Under the pieces are notes generated by a model. That model did no database searches. It had not been told where the DNA came from and was given only the letters and a program-made list of their open reading frames with translations. DNA of 64,000 bases, from contig JAQUWE010000001.1 of NCBI GenBank assembly GCA_028693035.1, positions 1 through 64,000 on the forward strand, read 5' to 3'. This stretch comes from Bacilli bacterium (lineage in GTDB: Bacteria; Bacillota_I; Bacilli_A; RF39; UBA660). Numbering within the stretch: position 1 is the stretch's first letter; each line of letters starts with the position of its first letter. Below are positions 34,252 to 42,169 of the stretch, piece after piece. The position numbers were made by a program, and so were the translations under genes.

Positions 34252-34280
34252 TAAAAAACAAAAAAATATATTTTTTGCTT

Positions 34281-35171
34281 TTACCCAAATAAGGACAATT
34301 GTTGAAAACCTGTATTTTCCTTATAAAAATCAAGCTTTTTCTTATAATTACGTGTCATATGATATTTTTTTTCTAAATGATTTATACTATCGTATACTTC
34401 TTTTACATATTCCTTTTTCATCTCTCTATTTTCATATAATCTTTTTATTTTATAATATATTTCTGGTTTTTCTCTACGAACAGAATCTAAAAAATATGTT
34501 TTGGTTTTACCACGTAAATATAACATACATGGTAGAACGTAAGATGCATTTATCTTAGAAGCTAAAGCATACAGCCTATCCAAATTTTGATAAGAATCTG
34601 TTAAATAGGGAACAATAGGCATAATATGGACACCAATAGTGGCCCCTGTTTCTTTTATTTTTGATAGGGCTTTAAATCTATATAAACTAGGACTTCCTCC
34701 TGGTTCTAAAAATTTTCTAACGTTTTCATCCATTGTCGTAATCGTAAAAGCAATATGAACAGAAGTAACTTTAGCCAATTTCTCAATCAAATCTAAGTCT
34801 CTCAGAATCAGAATTGATTTTGTACTGATAATAATAGGATTTTTATATTGAATCATAAGATTTAATACATCTCTCATTGTTTTTCTTGTTCTTTCAATAG
34901 GCTGATAAGAATCTGTCACACCCCCTATACTAATTACAGCTTTTTTTCTTCTAGAAGATGCGAGTTCCTTTGCTAAAACATCTACTACATTTTCTTTATA
35001 ATAAACGGTGTCAAAAAAGTTTCCATCATTTAAGTAATCGTGAGAATACATAGCAAAGCAATATTTACACCCATGCGCGCATCCTCTGTATATATTTAAA
35101 TCCCACTTAAAAGCACCATTGTTTTTGACTGAATGCAGTGCGGATTTACACGGTAAGGAAAGATATTTCAT
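34281..35171 (-). CDS. radical SAM protein of the spore-photoproduct-lyase-like family (COG1533)
   Basis: This 296-residue protein has the 4Fe-4S ligands C31-x3-C35-x2-C38 (C-A-H-G-C-K-Y-C-F), then the radical SAM barrel. Family features include S-I-G-G-V-T-D-S-Y-Q-P-I-E and the late P-I-V-P-Y-L-T-D. COG1533 contains spore photoproduct lyase and relatives such as Rv2578c; this one is closer to the relatives in length and Cys spacing. It is the last gene of an operon headed by an SOS box, overlapping the SRPBCC gene by 26 bases. A role in DNA lesion repair is plausible but not shown. Confidence 0.85.
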   Translation of the reverse strand: MKYLSLPCKSALHSVKNNGAFKWDLNIYRGCAHGCKYCFAMYSHDYLNDGNFFDTVYYKENVVDVLAKELASSRRKKAVISIGGVTDSYQPIERTRKTMRDVLNLMIQYKNPIIISTKSILILRDLDLIEKLAKVTSVHIAFTITTMDENVRKFLEPGGSPSLYRFKALSKIKETGATIGVHIMPIVPYLTDSYQNLDRLYALASKINASYVLPCMLYLRGKTKTYFLDSVRREKPEIYYKIKRLYENREMKKEYVKEVYDSINHLEKKYHMTRNYKKKLDFYKENTGFQQLSLFG

Positions 35172-35571
35172 GATAGACTTTTTCTTTTAAATCTCTTATA
35201 TATTGTTGTTGCACTTTCTTTGGATTTTTAAGTATGTAAGATAGAAATCTTTGAAGAGGGTTTTTAATGTGGATAAATACAGTAAGATTCATTTTAGTAG
35301 TGCCATTTTCCTGTGGATAAAATTTTCCTAGCCATTCTCCATCAAATACTTTATTTTCAATATCAAAGGCATACTCCCTATTTCTTTTATTTTTTGTAAT
35401 AATAAAGGTCGTTGAATCTCCTCCCTTATAATATTCCACAAAATGGTTATTATCTAAACAAATTAAGTTTTCCACATTGCTTCGCCATCTATAATCCTGC
35501 TTATTGGTTACAATATCAAATACTTTTTCAATTTCTGCTTCTATAATAGTTTCTATTTCAATTCCTTGCAT
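35146..35571 (-). CDS. SRPBCC (START-like) domain protein
   Basis: This 141-residue protein starts I-E-I-E-T-I-I-E-A-E-I-E-K-V-F-D-I-V-T-N-x-x-D-Y-R-W-R and has the alternating strand pattern of SRPBCC ligand-binding folds, ending with a long helix. There is no catalytic signature. It lies one base after the Cdd1-like gene and overlaps the radical SAM gene, so it is part of the SOS-boxed operon. The ligand is unknown. Confidence 0.8.
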   Translation of the reverse strand: MQGIEIETIIEAEIEKVFDIVTNKQDYRWRSNVENLICLDNNHFVEYYKGGDSTTFIITKNKRNREYAFDIENKVFDGEWLGKFYPQENGTTKMNLTVFIHIKNPLQRFLSYILKNPKKVQQQYIRDLKEKVYHEISFLTV

Positions 35572-35572
35572 A

Positions 35573-35821
35573 CTAAACCTCCTTCCAATTCTGCCATTTT
35601 AATAAGGCCGGGTCTTTTTTTTCTGTATTCGCATAATACACAGCACATCTAAATACATATAACATACATCTATCTACAGGTCCTCCCTTTAATACACACA
35701 ACTTCTGATATAAAAATTCGGGATTTTTATCTTTTAACATTTCTACATTTTGGTAACCCATATCTATAAAATCCTGTTTAATTGATTTTCCAACACCCGG
35801 TATTTTTAATAAATCTGTCAT
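35573..35821 (-). CDS. Cdd1-like helix-hairpin-helix protein
   Basis: This 82-residue protein has a helix-hairpin-helix at the N-terminus (L-L-K-I-P-G-V-G-K-S-I), followed by the G-G-P-V-D-R-C-M-L-Y-V-F-R-C-A-V-Y-Y-A motif of the Pathogenicity-locus (Cdd1) family. HhH domains bind DNA without sequence preference. It lies 2 bases from both neighbours' ends in the SOS-boxed operon. Confidence 0.85.
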   Translation of the reverse strand: MTDLLKIPGVGKSIKQDFIDMGYQNVEMLKDKNPEFLYQKLCVLKGGPVDRCMLYVFRCAVYYANTEKKDPALLKWQNWKEV

Positions 35822-35823
35822 TG

Positions 35824-36489
35824 TTATTCCTCCAATATCTTTTGAACATCAATATTTTGTTTGTTTTTCTTAAAAATACAATTTCTATGAAAATAGGCAG
35901 AAACCATCAAAGGTGCAGTTAAAGCCTTTTTCCAGCATTTTAAAATTCCCATATCAAAGTCTGGTTCTGTAGAATATTCCACACAAAGTTCCTCTTCTGT
36001 TAAAACAAATTCAACTCTTTTCACCTTCATAAAAGCTGTATTAATGGAATCTTTTATGGTAGAAGAGACAACCCTATGGTAAGCCATATCTAATTTATCT
36101 GCTAAAAATAAAGCAGCACCTATAGAACTTTCCATCTTTTTTCCACTGGAATGATCTGCAATTGCATCTATAATGGTTTGTTTCATAGCTGGATCTATTG
36201 AATATTTGTTTAAATACATAGAAGCCTTTTCAGCACTTTTTTTAGCATGCCCCTCTTTTATCCCATCCACAAGTCCAATATCGTGCAACAAAGCGGCAAC
36301 ACGACCCATCTCTATGGTATTCTCATCTTCCTTTAAATCTGTTAAGAATTGCCTCACATAATGGGAAACCCTTACCGCATGCGCAAGTCCATGCTCCCAG
36401 TCCCATTTCCCGTTTGAAACAAAATGAATGGCCTCAATTTGTTTCATAAAAGCTATATATTCTTCATCCATCACTATTTTTTCATACAT
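35824..36489 (-). CDS. HD-domain phosphohydrolase
   Basis: I start at codon 4 of the longer frame (AGGTGATAATC before ATG), giving 221 residues. The HD superfamily metal motifs are visible: an early His in W-E-H-G-L-A-H, the H-D pair in A-L-L-H-D-I-G, and D-A-I-A-D-H. It is a metal-dependent phosphohydrolase, possibly acting on nucleotides. It is the first gene after a consensus promoter overlapped by a perfect LexA box, so it should be induced by DNA damage. Confidence 0.88.
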   Translation of the reverse strand: MYEKIVMDEEYIAFMKQIEAIHFVSNGKWDWEHGLAHAVRVSHYVRQFLTDLKEDENTIEMGRVAALLHDIGLVDGIKEGHAKKSAEKASMYLNKYSIDPAMKQTIIDAIADHSSGKKMESSIGAALFLADKLDMAYHRVVSSTIKDSINTAFMKVKRVEFVLTEEELCVEYSTEPDFDMGILKCWKKALTAPLMVSAYFHRNCIFKKNKQNIDVQKILEE

Positions 36490-36506
36490 GATTATCACCT
36501 ATTCAA

Positions 36507-36535
36507 ATTATATATTACGAACAAACGTTTGTCAA
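36507..36535 (-). promoter_or_regulatory. consensus promoter of the HD-Cdd1-SRPBCC-radical SAM operon
   Basis: On the minus strand TTGACA (36530-36535), a 17-base spacer and TATAAT (36507-36512); both hexamers match consensus exactly. Confidence 0.88.
36518..36531. promoter_or_regulatory. LexA (DinR) SOS box
   Basis: CGAACAAACGTTTG fits every position of the Gram-positive SOS box CGAACRNRYGTTYG. It overlaps the -35 and spacer of the promoter above, an ideal place for repression. It is the only such box I found in the window. Confidence 0.85.
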
Positions 36536-36563
36536 TGATAAAAAGATAAGTTTACAAAAAAAA

Positions 36564-36587
36564 GAACCTATTATTTAATTGAGGTTC
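36564..36587 (-). terminator. terminator of the LiaF-like gene
   Basis: The stem GAACCT/AGGTTC is followed by eight Ts on the minus strand and overlaps the stop codon. Confidence 0.7.
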
Positions 36588-37230
36588 CTCCAAAAACAGA
36601 AAATGGTCTAATATAAAGTGTAGGTCTACTTTCATCCATTTTATTTTTTACTTTATTCTCATTGCCTCCAAAAAAGGCACTTCCTTGTACAACTACATTA
36701 TAAGTATCAGATACAATTAAATCGATACCTCCAAAAATAGCATATCCTTCTATTATAGTATCTTCTTTGATATCCATTTCTCGTAAATCTAAGTCGATTC
36801 CACCAAAAATGGCATATAGAGTAGCACCTTTAAAATCTTTGGTTACTATTTTTTCTTCTATTCCACTAAAAATACCATAATACTGTAAAAAGCCTTTCTC
36901 TGTTGTTTTGATTTTTTTACTTTTGCCACCTATTTTAAATAGAATAGCATTGGCAATCATAGAAAAACCAATAAAAATAATGAATAACGGCCAAAATACA
37001 TCTGTCAAACGAATCGTAATCCATCCAAAGTAATAAAGAAAGCACCAGATACTAACAAGGAAAAGAAAACTACTAAAGATGTCTATTTTCTTTTTTCTCC
37101 ACATAAAATACAAAGACATCACAAATAAAATACATGGCCAAACCAAACGAAAGTTAACTTGAAAGCCTGGAACAATGGCTTCTAAGAAAAATAAAAGCCC
37201 TACAACAATAATAACTACACCAATAAACAT
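36571..37230 (-). CDS. LiaF-like membrane protein
   Basis: I start at codon 3 of the longer frame, giving 219 residues. Four hydrophobic segments occupy about 1-105. The C-terminal domain repeats a F-G-G motif four times (Y-A-I-F-G-G-I-D-L-D, Y-A-I-F-G-G-I-D-L-I, A-F-F-G-G-N, V-F-G-G-T), the beta-helical repeat of LiaF-type cell-wall-stress proteins. LiaF normally restrains a LiaRS two-component system; none is in the window. It is likely a membrane stress sensor or scaffold. Confidence 0.85.
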   Translation of the reverse strand: MFIGVVIIVVGLLFFLEAIVPGFQVNFRLVWPCILFVMSLYFMWRKKKIDIFSSFLFLVSIWCFLYYFGWITIRLTDVFWPLFIIFIGFSMIANAILFKIGGKSKKIKTTEKGFLQYYGIFSGIEEKIVTKDFKGATLYAIFGGIDLDLREMDIKEDTIIEGYAIFGGIDLIVSDTYNVVVQGSAFFGGNENKVKNKMDESRPTLYIRPFSVFGGTSIK

Positions 37231-37393
37231 AATCAATCTCCTCCTAGTATTATCATATCATATTTTTGTTTTTTGAAGAACGAAAATTTAAGTACAATCT
37301 TTGTTAAAAAAGGAATTTTTATTATAATAAGGATAGAAAAGCCCTTTTTTAATAACGAATAGCAAAAAAAAGTGTGAAACATAGATAAAGGAC

Positions 37394-37422
37394 TTGCGTT
37401 TTCAAAAGAAACGTGCTATTAT
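37394..37422 (+). promoter_or_regulatory. promoter of the pilin-sortase cassette
   Basis: TTGCGT (37394-37399), a 17-base spacer and TATTAT (37417-37422) lie 33 bases before the proposed ATG at 37456. Confidence 0.65.
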
Positions 37423-37455
37423 AACGTGCATAAATCAAAGAAGGGGGTAATATTT

Positions 37456-38760
37456 ATGAATAAATTCACTAAATATTTATCATTTATTGTACTTGCAATT
37501 AGTTCATGTTTTATGGTAGGAAATGTAAAGGCTGCTGCACCATCTTCTATCACAGTTACATCTGGAGAAAGATTATCTTATATAGGTAATACTTACTTTG
37601 CAGCACTTCAAACAACAGGAGGAGAAGTTGTTTACTGTTTAGATTTCTGGAAACAAACTCCAAATGGTGTGGGTATGAGTTTAACAGGTGAAGGAGACGC
37701 TGGTCTTACTTACATCATGCAAAACGGATATCCAAACAAATCCTTTACAGGAAATGCTTCTATGGATAAATTCATTACAGCTTCTGCTGTTTGGTGGTAT
37801 TTAGATCATCCAAATGGTACTGGTAACTTATCTACAGCATTTAAAACAACAGATAGTGATCCAAATAATTTAAGACCACATATGCAAAGACTTGTAAGTG
37901 GCGCAGTTGCTGCTAAAACAACAAATGCATCTATGTCAGTAAACGCAAGTTCTACTACATTATCTCTTACAAGCGATCAAAAATATTTTGAATCTGCATA
38001 CATTACTGTTTCTTCAGTAGGAATTGGTAGTTATAATGTAAGTCTTACAAATGCACCAAGTGGAACTGTTTTGCTTGATGGAAGTGGAAATGTAAAAACA
38101 TCTTTCGCACCAGGAAGTAAATTTAAAGTAAGAGTTCCTGTAAGTAGTTTAGGAAGTAATTTAAAAGCAAGTGTATCACTTGATGTAACATCATCTTCTA
38201 CTACTTATAAAGTATATAAATATGCTTCATCTAATTCTGCTTACCAAAGAGTGGTTTCACCTAAATTATATCCTGTAACAAAAAGTTTTAAACAATCATT
38301 ACAGTTTAATGGTGTCACTACAAGAGTTAGTATTAGTAAACAAGATATAACAAATAAAAAAGAAGTACCTGGCGCTAAATTAACAGTTAAAGATAAAAAA
38401 GGAAAAGTAATTGAAACTTGGACGAGTACAGATAAGCCACATTACATTTCACATCTTCCAGCAGGAGAATATACTTTAGAAGAAATTATTGCTCCTAAAG
38501 GATATGTTTTATCAAAAGAAACAGTATCATTTACTGTAACTGCAAATGGCGTAGAAAAAAGTGTTGTTATGTATAACAAAAAACAAGATGCACCAAAACC
38601 AACACCGACTCCTACACCAACGCCAACACCTACACCTGATGAAGTTATTGAAGTTCCTAAAACAGCATCAAGTATTTCAATGATCATCTACATTATCGGA
38701 TTTATGTCTCTAGCTGGAGGCGGCGGACTGATTTATTACAATGCTAAACTTAAAAAATAA
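37456..38760 (+). CDS. sortase-anchored surface protein with thioester-like and SpaA domains
   Basis: I start at codon 11 of the longer frame (GAAGGGGGTAATATTT before ATG), giving 434 residues. A signal peptide (about 1-27) precedes a thioester-domain-like region with Cys61 in V-V-Y-C-L-D-F. The partner motif reads A-S-A-V-W, where Q-x-A-[IV]-W is usual, so the thioester Gln seems lost. A central beta domain and a SpaA/Cna-B-like domain (G-A-K-L-T-V-K-D...L-P-A-G-E-Y-T-L-E-E-I-x-A-P-K-G-Y) follow. Then come a Pro-Thr spacer, the sorting motif V-P-K-T-A-S-S, a membrane helix and a K-L-K-K tail. Confidence 0.88.
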   Translation: MNKFTKYLSFIVLAISSCFMVGNVKAAAPSSITVTSGERLSYIGNTYFAALQTTGGEVVYCLDFWKQTPNGVGMSLTGEGDAGLTYIMQNGYPNKSFTGNASMDKFITASAVWWYLDHPNGTGNLSTAFKTTDSDPNNLRPHMQRLVSGAVAAKTTNASMSVNASSTTLSLTSDQKYFESAYITVSSVGIGSYNVSLTNAPSGTVLLDGSGNVKTSFAPGSKFKVRVPVSSLGSNLKASVSLDVTSSSTTYKVYKYASSNSAYQRVVSPKLYPVTKSFKQSLQFNGVTTRVSISKQDITNKKEVPGAKLTVKDKKGKVIETWTSTDKPHYISHLPAGEYTLEEIIAPKGYVLSKETVSFTVTANGVEKSVVMYNKKQDAPKPTPTPTPTPTPTPDEVIEVPKTASSISMIIYIIGFMSLAGGGGLIYYNAKLKK

Positions 38761-39445
38761 AATAAGTGCATTCGATCATAGACAAATTACAATTATTGGT
38801 GTTCTATGTGCGGTAATAGGAATTATTCTTCTTACTTACAACTATATAGACACCAAAATTAGTAATGTTTATGAAACAATGAATTTAAGTCTTTTAAAGA
38901 CAGAGCAACCACAAATATCAAATGAGCCTACAACAGAAAAAGAAAGTGACAGTCCTAATGAGTCCGAAGAAACACACGTTGTAGAAAATGCACCAACTGT
39001 AGAACAACAAGCTGTCAATGATCAACAATCAAAAAGTTACTATATAGGAACATTAGAAATACCTAGACTTAGTTTCCAAAGAGGATTTGTAAGTAAAGGG
39101 CATACATTAAATAACGTCAATAAAAACATTGCTGTTATGAGTGCTTCTGATTATCCAGATAAAGCAAATGGTAATTTTATTGTAGCCGGTCATTCTGGTA
39201 ACAGTTCTGTAGCTTTTTTCAAAGATTTATGGCAACTTGAGAAAAATGATATCGCAGTGGTTACTTATAAAGAAAAAAAATACACCTACCAAATTACCAA
39301 TATATATTTACAACCAAAGGTAGGAACGGTAGCCATTTACCGCAATAAAAACAAACAAACATTAACGCTGATTACTTGTACAAAAGATGATAGTCAGCAC
39401 CAAACCATTTATATTGCAGAATTAATAAAAGAACAAAATCTATAA
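38741..39445 (+). CDS. sortase of the pilin cassette
   Basis: This 234-residue protein has an N-terminal membrane helix (about 15-35), an acidic linker and the sortase barrel. H151 is in V-A-G-H-S-G and C213 in L-I-T-C-T-K. The catalytic Arg expected 8-10 residues after the Cys is absent: the stretch reads D-D-S-Q-H-Q-T-I-Y-I-A-E-L. It overlaps the surface-protein gene by 20 bases, so it is the likely enzyme for the V-P-K-T-A motif. The class is uncertain (D or E-like). Confidence 0.85.
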   Translation: MLNLKNKISAFDHRQITIIGVLCAVIGIILLTYNYIDTKISNVYETMNLSLLKTEQPQISNEPTTEKESDSPNESEETHVVENAPTVEQQAVNDQQSKSYYIGTLEIPRLSFQRGFVSKGHTLNNVNKNIAVMSASDYPDKANGNFIVAGHSGNSSVAFFKDLWQLEKNDIAVVTYKEKKYTYQITNIYLQPKVGTVAIYRNKNKQTLTLITCTKDDSQHQTIYIAELIKEQNL

Positions 39446-39466
39446 TCCATTAAGGGGGTGGGAAAT

Positions 39467-40255
39467 ATGATTAGACTTTCTTTAATAGACAAAATAAAAG
39501 GCCTTGTAGATATGATTTCTTCATCATGGTTATTTACTTTATTATTTATAGGCTTTATTATTCTATCTATTTTCTTATTTCAATCTAGTAAATTAGAAAA
39601 TAAGAATTTAAAAAAATATTTCCTCATTGGGTATAGTACTTTACTAGTAGGAAATTTAATTGTTTTTCACAAAGTGATTTTAACATTCTTAGATCATTTT
39701 ATGGAAAACTTAATTATGATTTTATGTTTCCCAAGTATGGCTTTCTATATTGGAATCCTAATTTTCCTAAATGTTGTTTTATTTAAAGTACTTTTTAGTA
39801 AAACAGTAGAAAGTTATAACAAAGGAATTATTATAACAACATATACCATTGTGCATTTCTTATTTATCTTAGTACTGAATACGATTGTCAAAAATAAAAT
39901 AGATATTCTTTCTAAAATATCTATTTATACAGATAAAGATTTACTTAATTTAATTGAAATTAGTATTGGTACCGTTGTAATTGCTGGTATCATATTGCTT
40001 ATTATTTCTATTATCAATAAATTATCTTCAACAGAAATAAAAAGTTCTAACCAATTTTATTTAGATTTAAATCCTACTTTAGAACCAATCGTAATTGGTA
40101 CGATAAAAGAACCTGCTGCACCTACTACTTTCTATCCAAAATATGTAAATACAATCTCTGTAGAAGAGAAGAAGGAAGAATTAGATAGATTAACAGTTAG
40201 TGATTATAAACGTTTAAAATTAGCACTTTCTGAACTTGCAGGGGACAACAAATAA
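39467..40255 (+). CDS. membrane protein of the pilin cassette, unknown function
   Basis: I start at the ATG at 39467 because AAGGGGGTG lies at the right distance; an in-frame GTG at 39458 lies inside that site. The 262-residue protein has five hydrophobic segments in the first 190 residues and a soluble C-terminal tail of about 70 residues containing a Pro-rich patch. I know no family for it. Tight linkage to the surface protein and sortase suggests a role in their export, assembly or sensing. Confidence 0.75.
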   Translation: MIRLSLIDKIKGLVDMISSSWLFTLLFIGFIILSIFLFQSSKLENKNLKKYFLIGYSTLLVGNLIVFHKVILTFLDHFMENLIMILCFPSMAFYIGILIFLNVVLFKVLFSKTVESYNKGIIITTYTIVHFLFILVLNTIVKNKIDILSKISIYTDKDLLNLIEISIGTVVIAGIILLIISIINKLSSTEIKSSNQFYLDLNPTLEPIVIGTIKEPAAPTTFYPKYVNTISVEEKKEELDRLTVSDYKRLKLALSELAGDNK

Positions 40256-40926
40256 AAATACTTAGAAAAAACTAAGTATTTTTTAAAGTGATACCAATTA
40301 TAAATGCTGTAAATATTAAGCAATAAATAACCTGTAGAAACCAACAGCATCATCGTAGAGTTAGGTCCTTTGGCAAGAAAGGTAAATAACCAGATTAAAA
40401 AATCTGCTATATTGTTCATAAGCCATAGCCATAATCCTTCTTTAAAGCGCATACACATCAATACAATACCACATAAGTTTAAACAATTAGAAGTGGCATC
40501 TAAAATAGATAACCTTTGTCCTGGTATCTGGGATAAAGCAAATCCTAACAGTAAACTAGATACTATGCAGCTTATAATAATAATGATACTACTCTTTAGT
40601 GTAAATTTACGCGATATAACCGTGTTGTTGGCATCAGAAGACTTTCTCCAAGAGAAATACCCTATTAACTGAAATGGAGCAAATACAAAGGTATTAAAGA
40701 GAAATAAACCATATAAATGATTTGCATAAGAAGTATAGGCCATCAATAAATAATTGATAAAACCCATAATGTAATTAAAAGATTTGCCTTGCGTTGTATA
40801 CCATGCACACAATAACCCAGTTAATAGTGTAGGTATTCCTATGACAAAATCCTTAGTAGCGAAACCACATACGATTGAAAAAAGGATAAAAAGTATGGGC
40901 GCTAGGACGTCACGTCTTTGTTTCAT
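40204..40926 (-). CDS. pnuC: PnuC-like nicotinamide riboside transporter
   Basis: This 240-residue membrane protein has seven to eight helices. PnuC features include the aromatic-rich W-Y-T-T-Q-G-K-S-F-N-Y-I-M-G-F, L-Y-G-L-F-L-F-N, Q-L-I-G-Y-F-S-W-R-K and the late E-G-L-W-L-W-L-M-N-N. It should move nicotinamide riboside inwards by facilitated diffusion. The reading frame runs through the shared terminator hairpin and overlaps the convergent gene by 52 bases. The last 20 or so residues are therefore antisense to that gene. Confidence 0.85.
   Translation of the reverse strand: MKQRRDVLAPILFILFSIVCGFATKDFVIGIPTLLTGLLCAWYTTQGKSFNYIMGFINYLLMAYTSYANHLYGLFLFNTFVFAPFQLIGYFSWRKSSDANNTVISRKFTLKSSIIIIISCIVSSLLLGFALSQIPGQRLSILDATSNCLNLCGIVLMCMRFKEGLWLWLMNNIADFLIWLFTFLAKGPNSTMMLLVSTGYLLLNIYSIYNWYHFKKYLVFSKYFYLLSPASSESANFKRL
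40255..40282. terminator. shared terminator of the pilin cassette and pnuC
   Basis: The 11-bp stem AAAATACTTAG/CTAAGTATTTT has a 6-nt loop. It starts at the stop of the membrane protein and lies inside the 3' end of the pnuC reading frame. Confidence 0.85.
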
Positions 40927-40943
40927 ATCATCACCTTTTCTTA

Positions 40944-41321
40944 TTATAACAAATTTTTCGTTATTTTTGTAAGGAGATTTTGTTTTATATTTATTTCTTG
41001 TTCCATCTTTTCTTCAAGAACAGGATATAAGTAATAAATTTCTTTATTAAGTGCTTTGGCATAATCAATGTCACTTTTTGTACCAGCCCCTATGTATCCA
41101 TTAGGATTTATCACATAAATAGCATCTGCTAAATCTATTTTCTGATGGTGCAATTCTACAAATAGGTCTATTTCTTCCTTTGTGTAAGAGTCCCTATCTC
41201 TCGTTTCATAAATAACACTGATTACATTATAGCCTTGCAATGTTAAATTTTCTGTTTCTCTCATTAGCTCTTCTGTATATTTTAGACTGCCACACATACA
41301 AATGACTTTTGCTTTGTTCAT
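40944..41321 (-). CDS. nucleoside 2-deoxyribosyltransferase-like protein (DUF4406 type)
   Basis: I start at codon 6 of the longer frame, giving 125 residues. Features are C-G-S-L-K-Y near the N-terminus, L-H-x-x-K-I-D-x-A-D-A-I-Y-V-I-N and G-Y-I-G-A-G-T-K-S-D-I-D-Y-A, the core of the deoxyribosyltransferase-like fold. The family is called with fair confidence but the substrate is unknown. It lies close to the methyltransferase upstream and to pnuC downstream, which loosely suggests nucleoside metabolism. Confidence 0.78.
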   Translation of the reverse strand: MNKAKVICMCGSLKYTEELMRETENLTLQGYNVISVIYETRDRDSYTKEEIDLFVELHHQKIDLADAIYVINPNGYIGAGTKSDIDYAKALNKEIYYLYPVLEEKMEQEINIKQNLLTKITKNLL

Positions 41322-41357
41322 ATCTTTTTTCTCCAACTTCTTTTTTATTAAAAATTA

Positions 41358-42047
41358 TTATTCTTTTTCAAGTAAAAACTGTAAATTTTTAGATTCGGTA
41401 GTTCCTATTTTATCTATACTGTAATCTTCAAAAATACCAATTACTTTTATTCCTGTTTCTGCGCAGCACTGTCTTACTTCTTCTATAGAAAAAATACGAA
41501 AAACATGAGAATCCTCATATGTCTTATCTCCAATTTCAAACACAATTTTACTATTTTCAATCTTTGCTTCTTTATCATAATTCCAAATCATGGTTCTTTT
41601 TATAGACTGAAAGTAATCCACTTTTTCACCAGAAGACTTTGGATTGTGTAAATCAATGAGCATTCTACCTTTTGGAAGTAAATGTTTTTTCATGTGTAAT
41701 AAAGCCGTTTTGAATTCTTCCATATCTTTTAAATGATTCATAACTGCAAACATAGAGATCATAAAAGTATATTTTTTAGGAAGAGATAATGCAAGCACGC
41801 TTTGTTGATAAAGGTTTCCATGCATCTTTGTTCTTGCAATTTCAAGCATTTGCTTATTTAAATTAACACCATCTATATTTTTAATGCCTGCTTTTTCTAA
41901 TAAAGAAGCATGTTTTCCAGTCCCACAACCAACATCTAAAACAGAGTGTTCCTCTTCTATAAAAGATCTTAAAAAGTTTACTTCCTTTTCATAATTTTTA
42001 TTTTCGTAAAACATGTCATAATATTTTGCAAATTCTTGATATTCCAT
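41358..42047 (-). CDS. class I SAM-dependent methyltransferase
   Basis: The start is at codon 9 of the longer frame (AGGGAGGCAAT before ATG), giving 229 residues. The SAM-binding motif V-L-D-V-G-C-G-T-G-K-H is at about 40-50, followed by motif II-like I-D-G-V-N-L-N. It resembles small-molecule methyltransferases of the Methyltransf_25 type. The substrate is unknown. Confidence 0.88.
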   Translation of the reverse strand: MEYQEFAKYYDMFYENKNYEKEVNFLRSFIEEEHSVLDVGCGTGKHASLLEKAGIKNIDGVNLNKQMLEIARTKMHGNLYQQSVLALSLPKKYTFMISMFAVMNHLKDMEEFKTALLHMKKHLLPKGRMLIDLHNPKSSGEKVDYFQSIKRTMIWNYDKEAKIENSKIVFEIGDKTYEDSHVFRIFSIEEVRQCCAETGIKVIGIFEDYSIDKIGTTESKNLQFLLEKE

Positions 42048-42169
42048 ATTGCCTCCCTGTATATCATACAAAATCTAAGTTTCATTACTTTGTAGCTATA
42101 TGCCTTATTCATATTTTATCATGCATTACAATAAAATTAAATAAAAAGAAGAACTATGGAGGAGAAACA

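Noticed and set aside
38599..38640. Short CC(A/T)AC(A/C/G) repeats considered as a CRISPR or regulatory repeat
   Set aside because: They encode the Pro-Thr wall-spanning spacer of the surface protein and contain no spacers.
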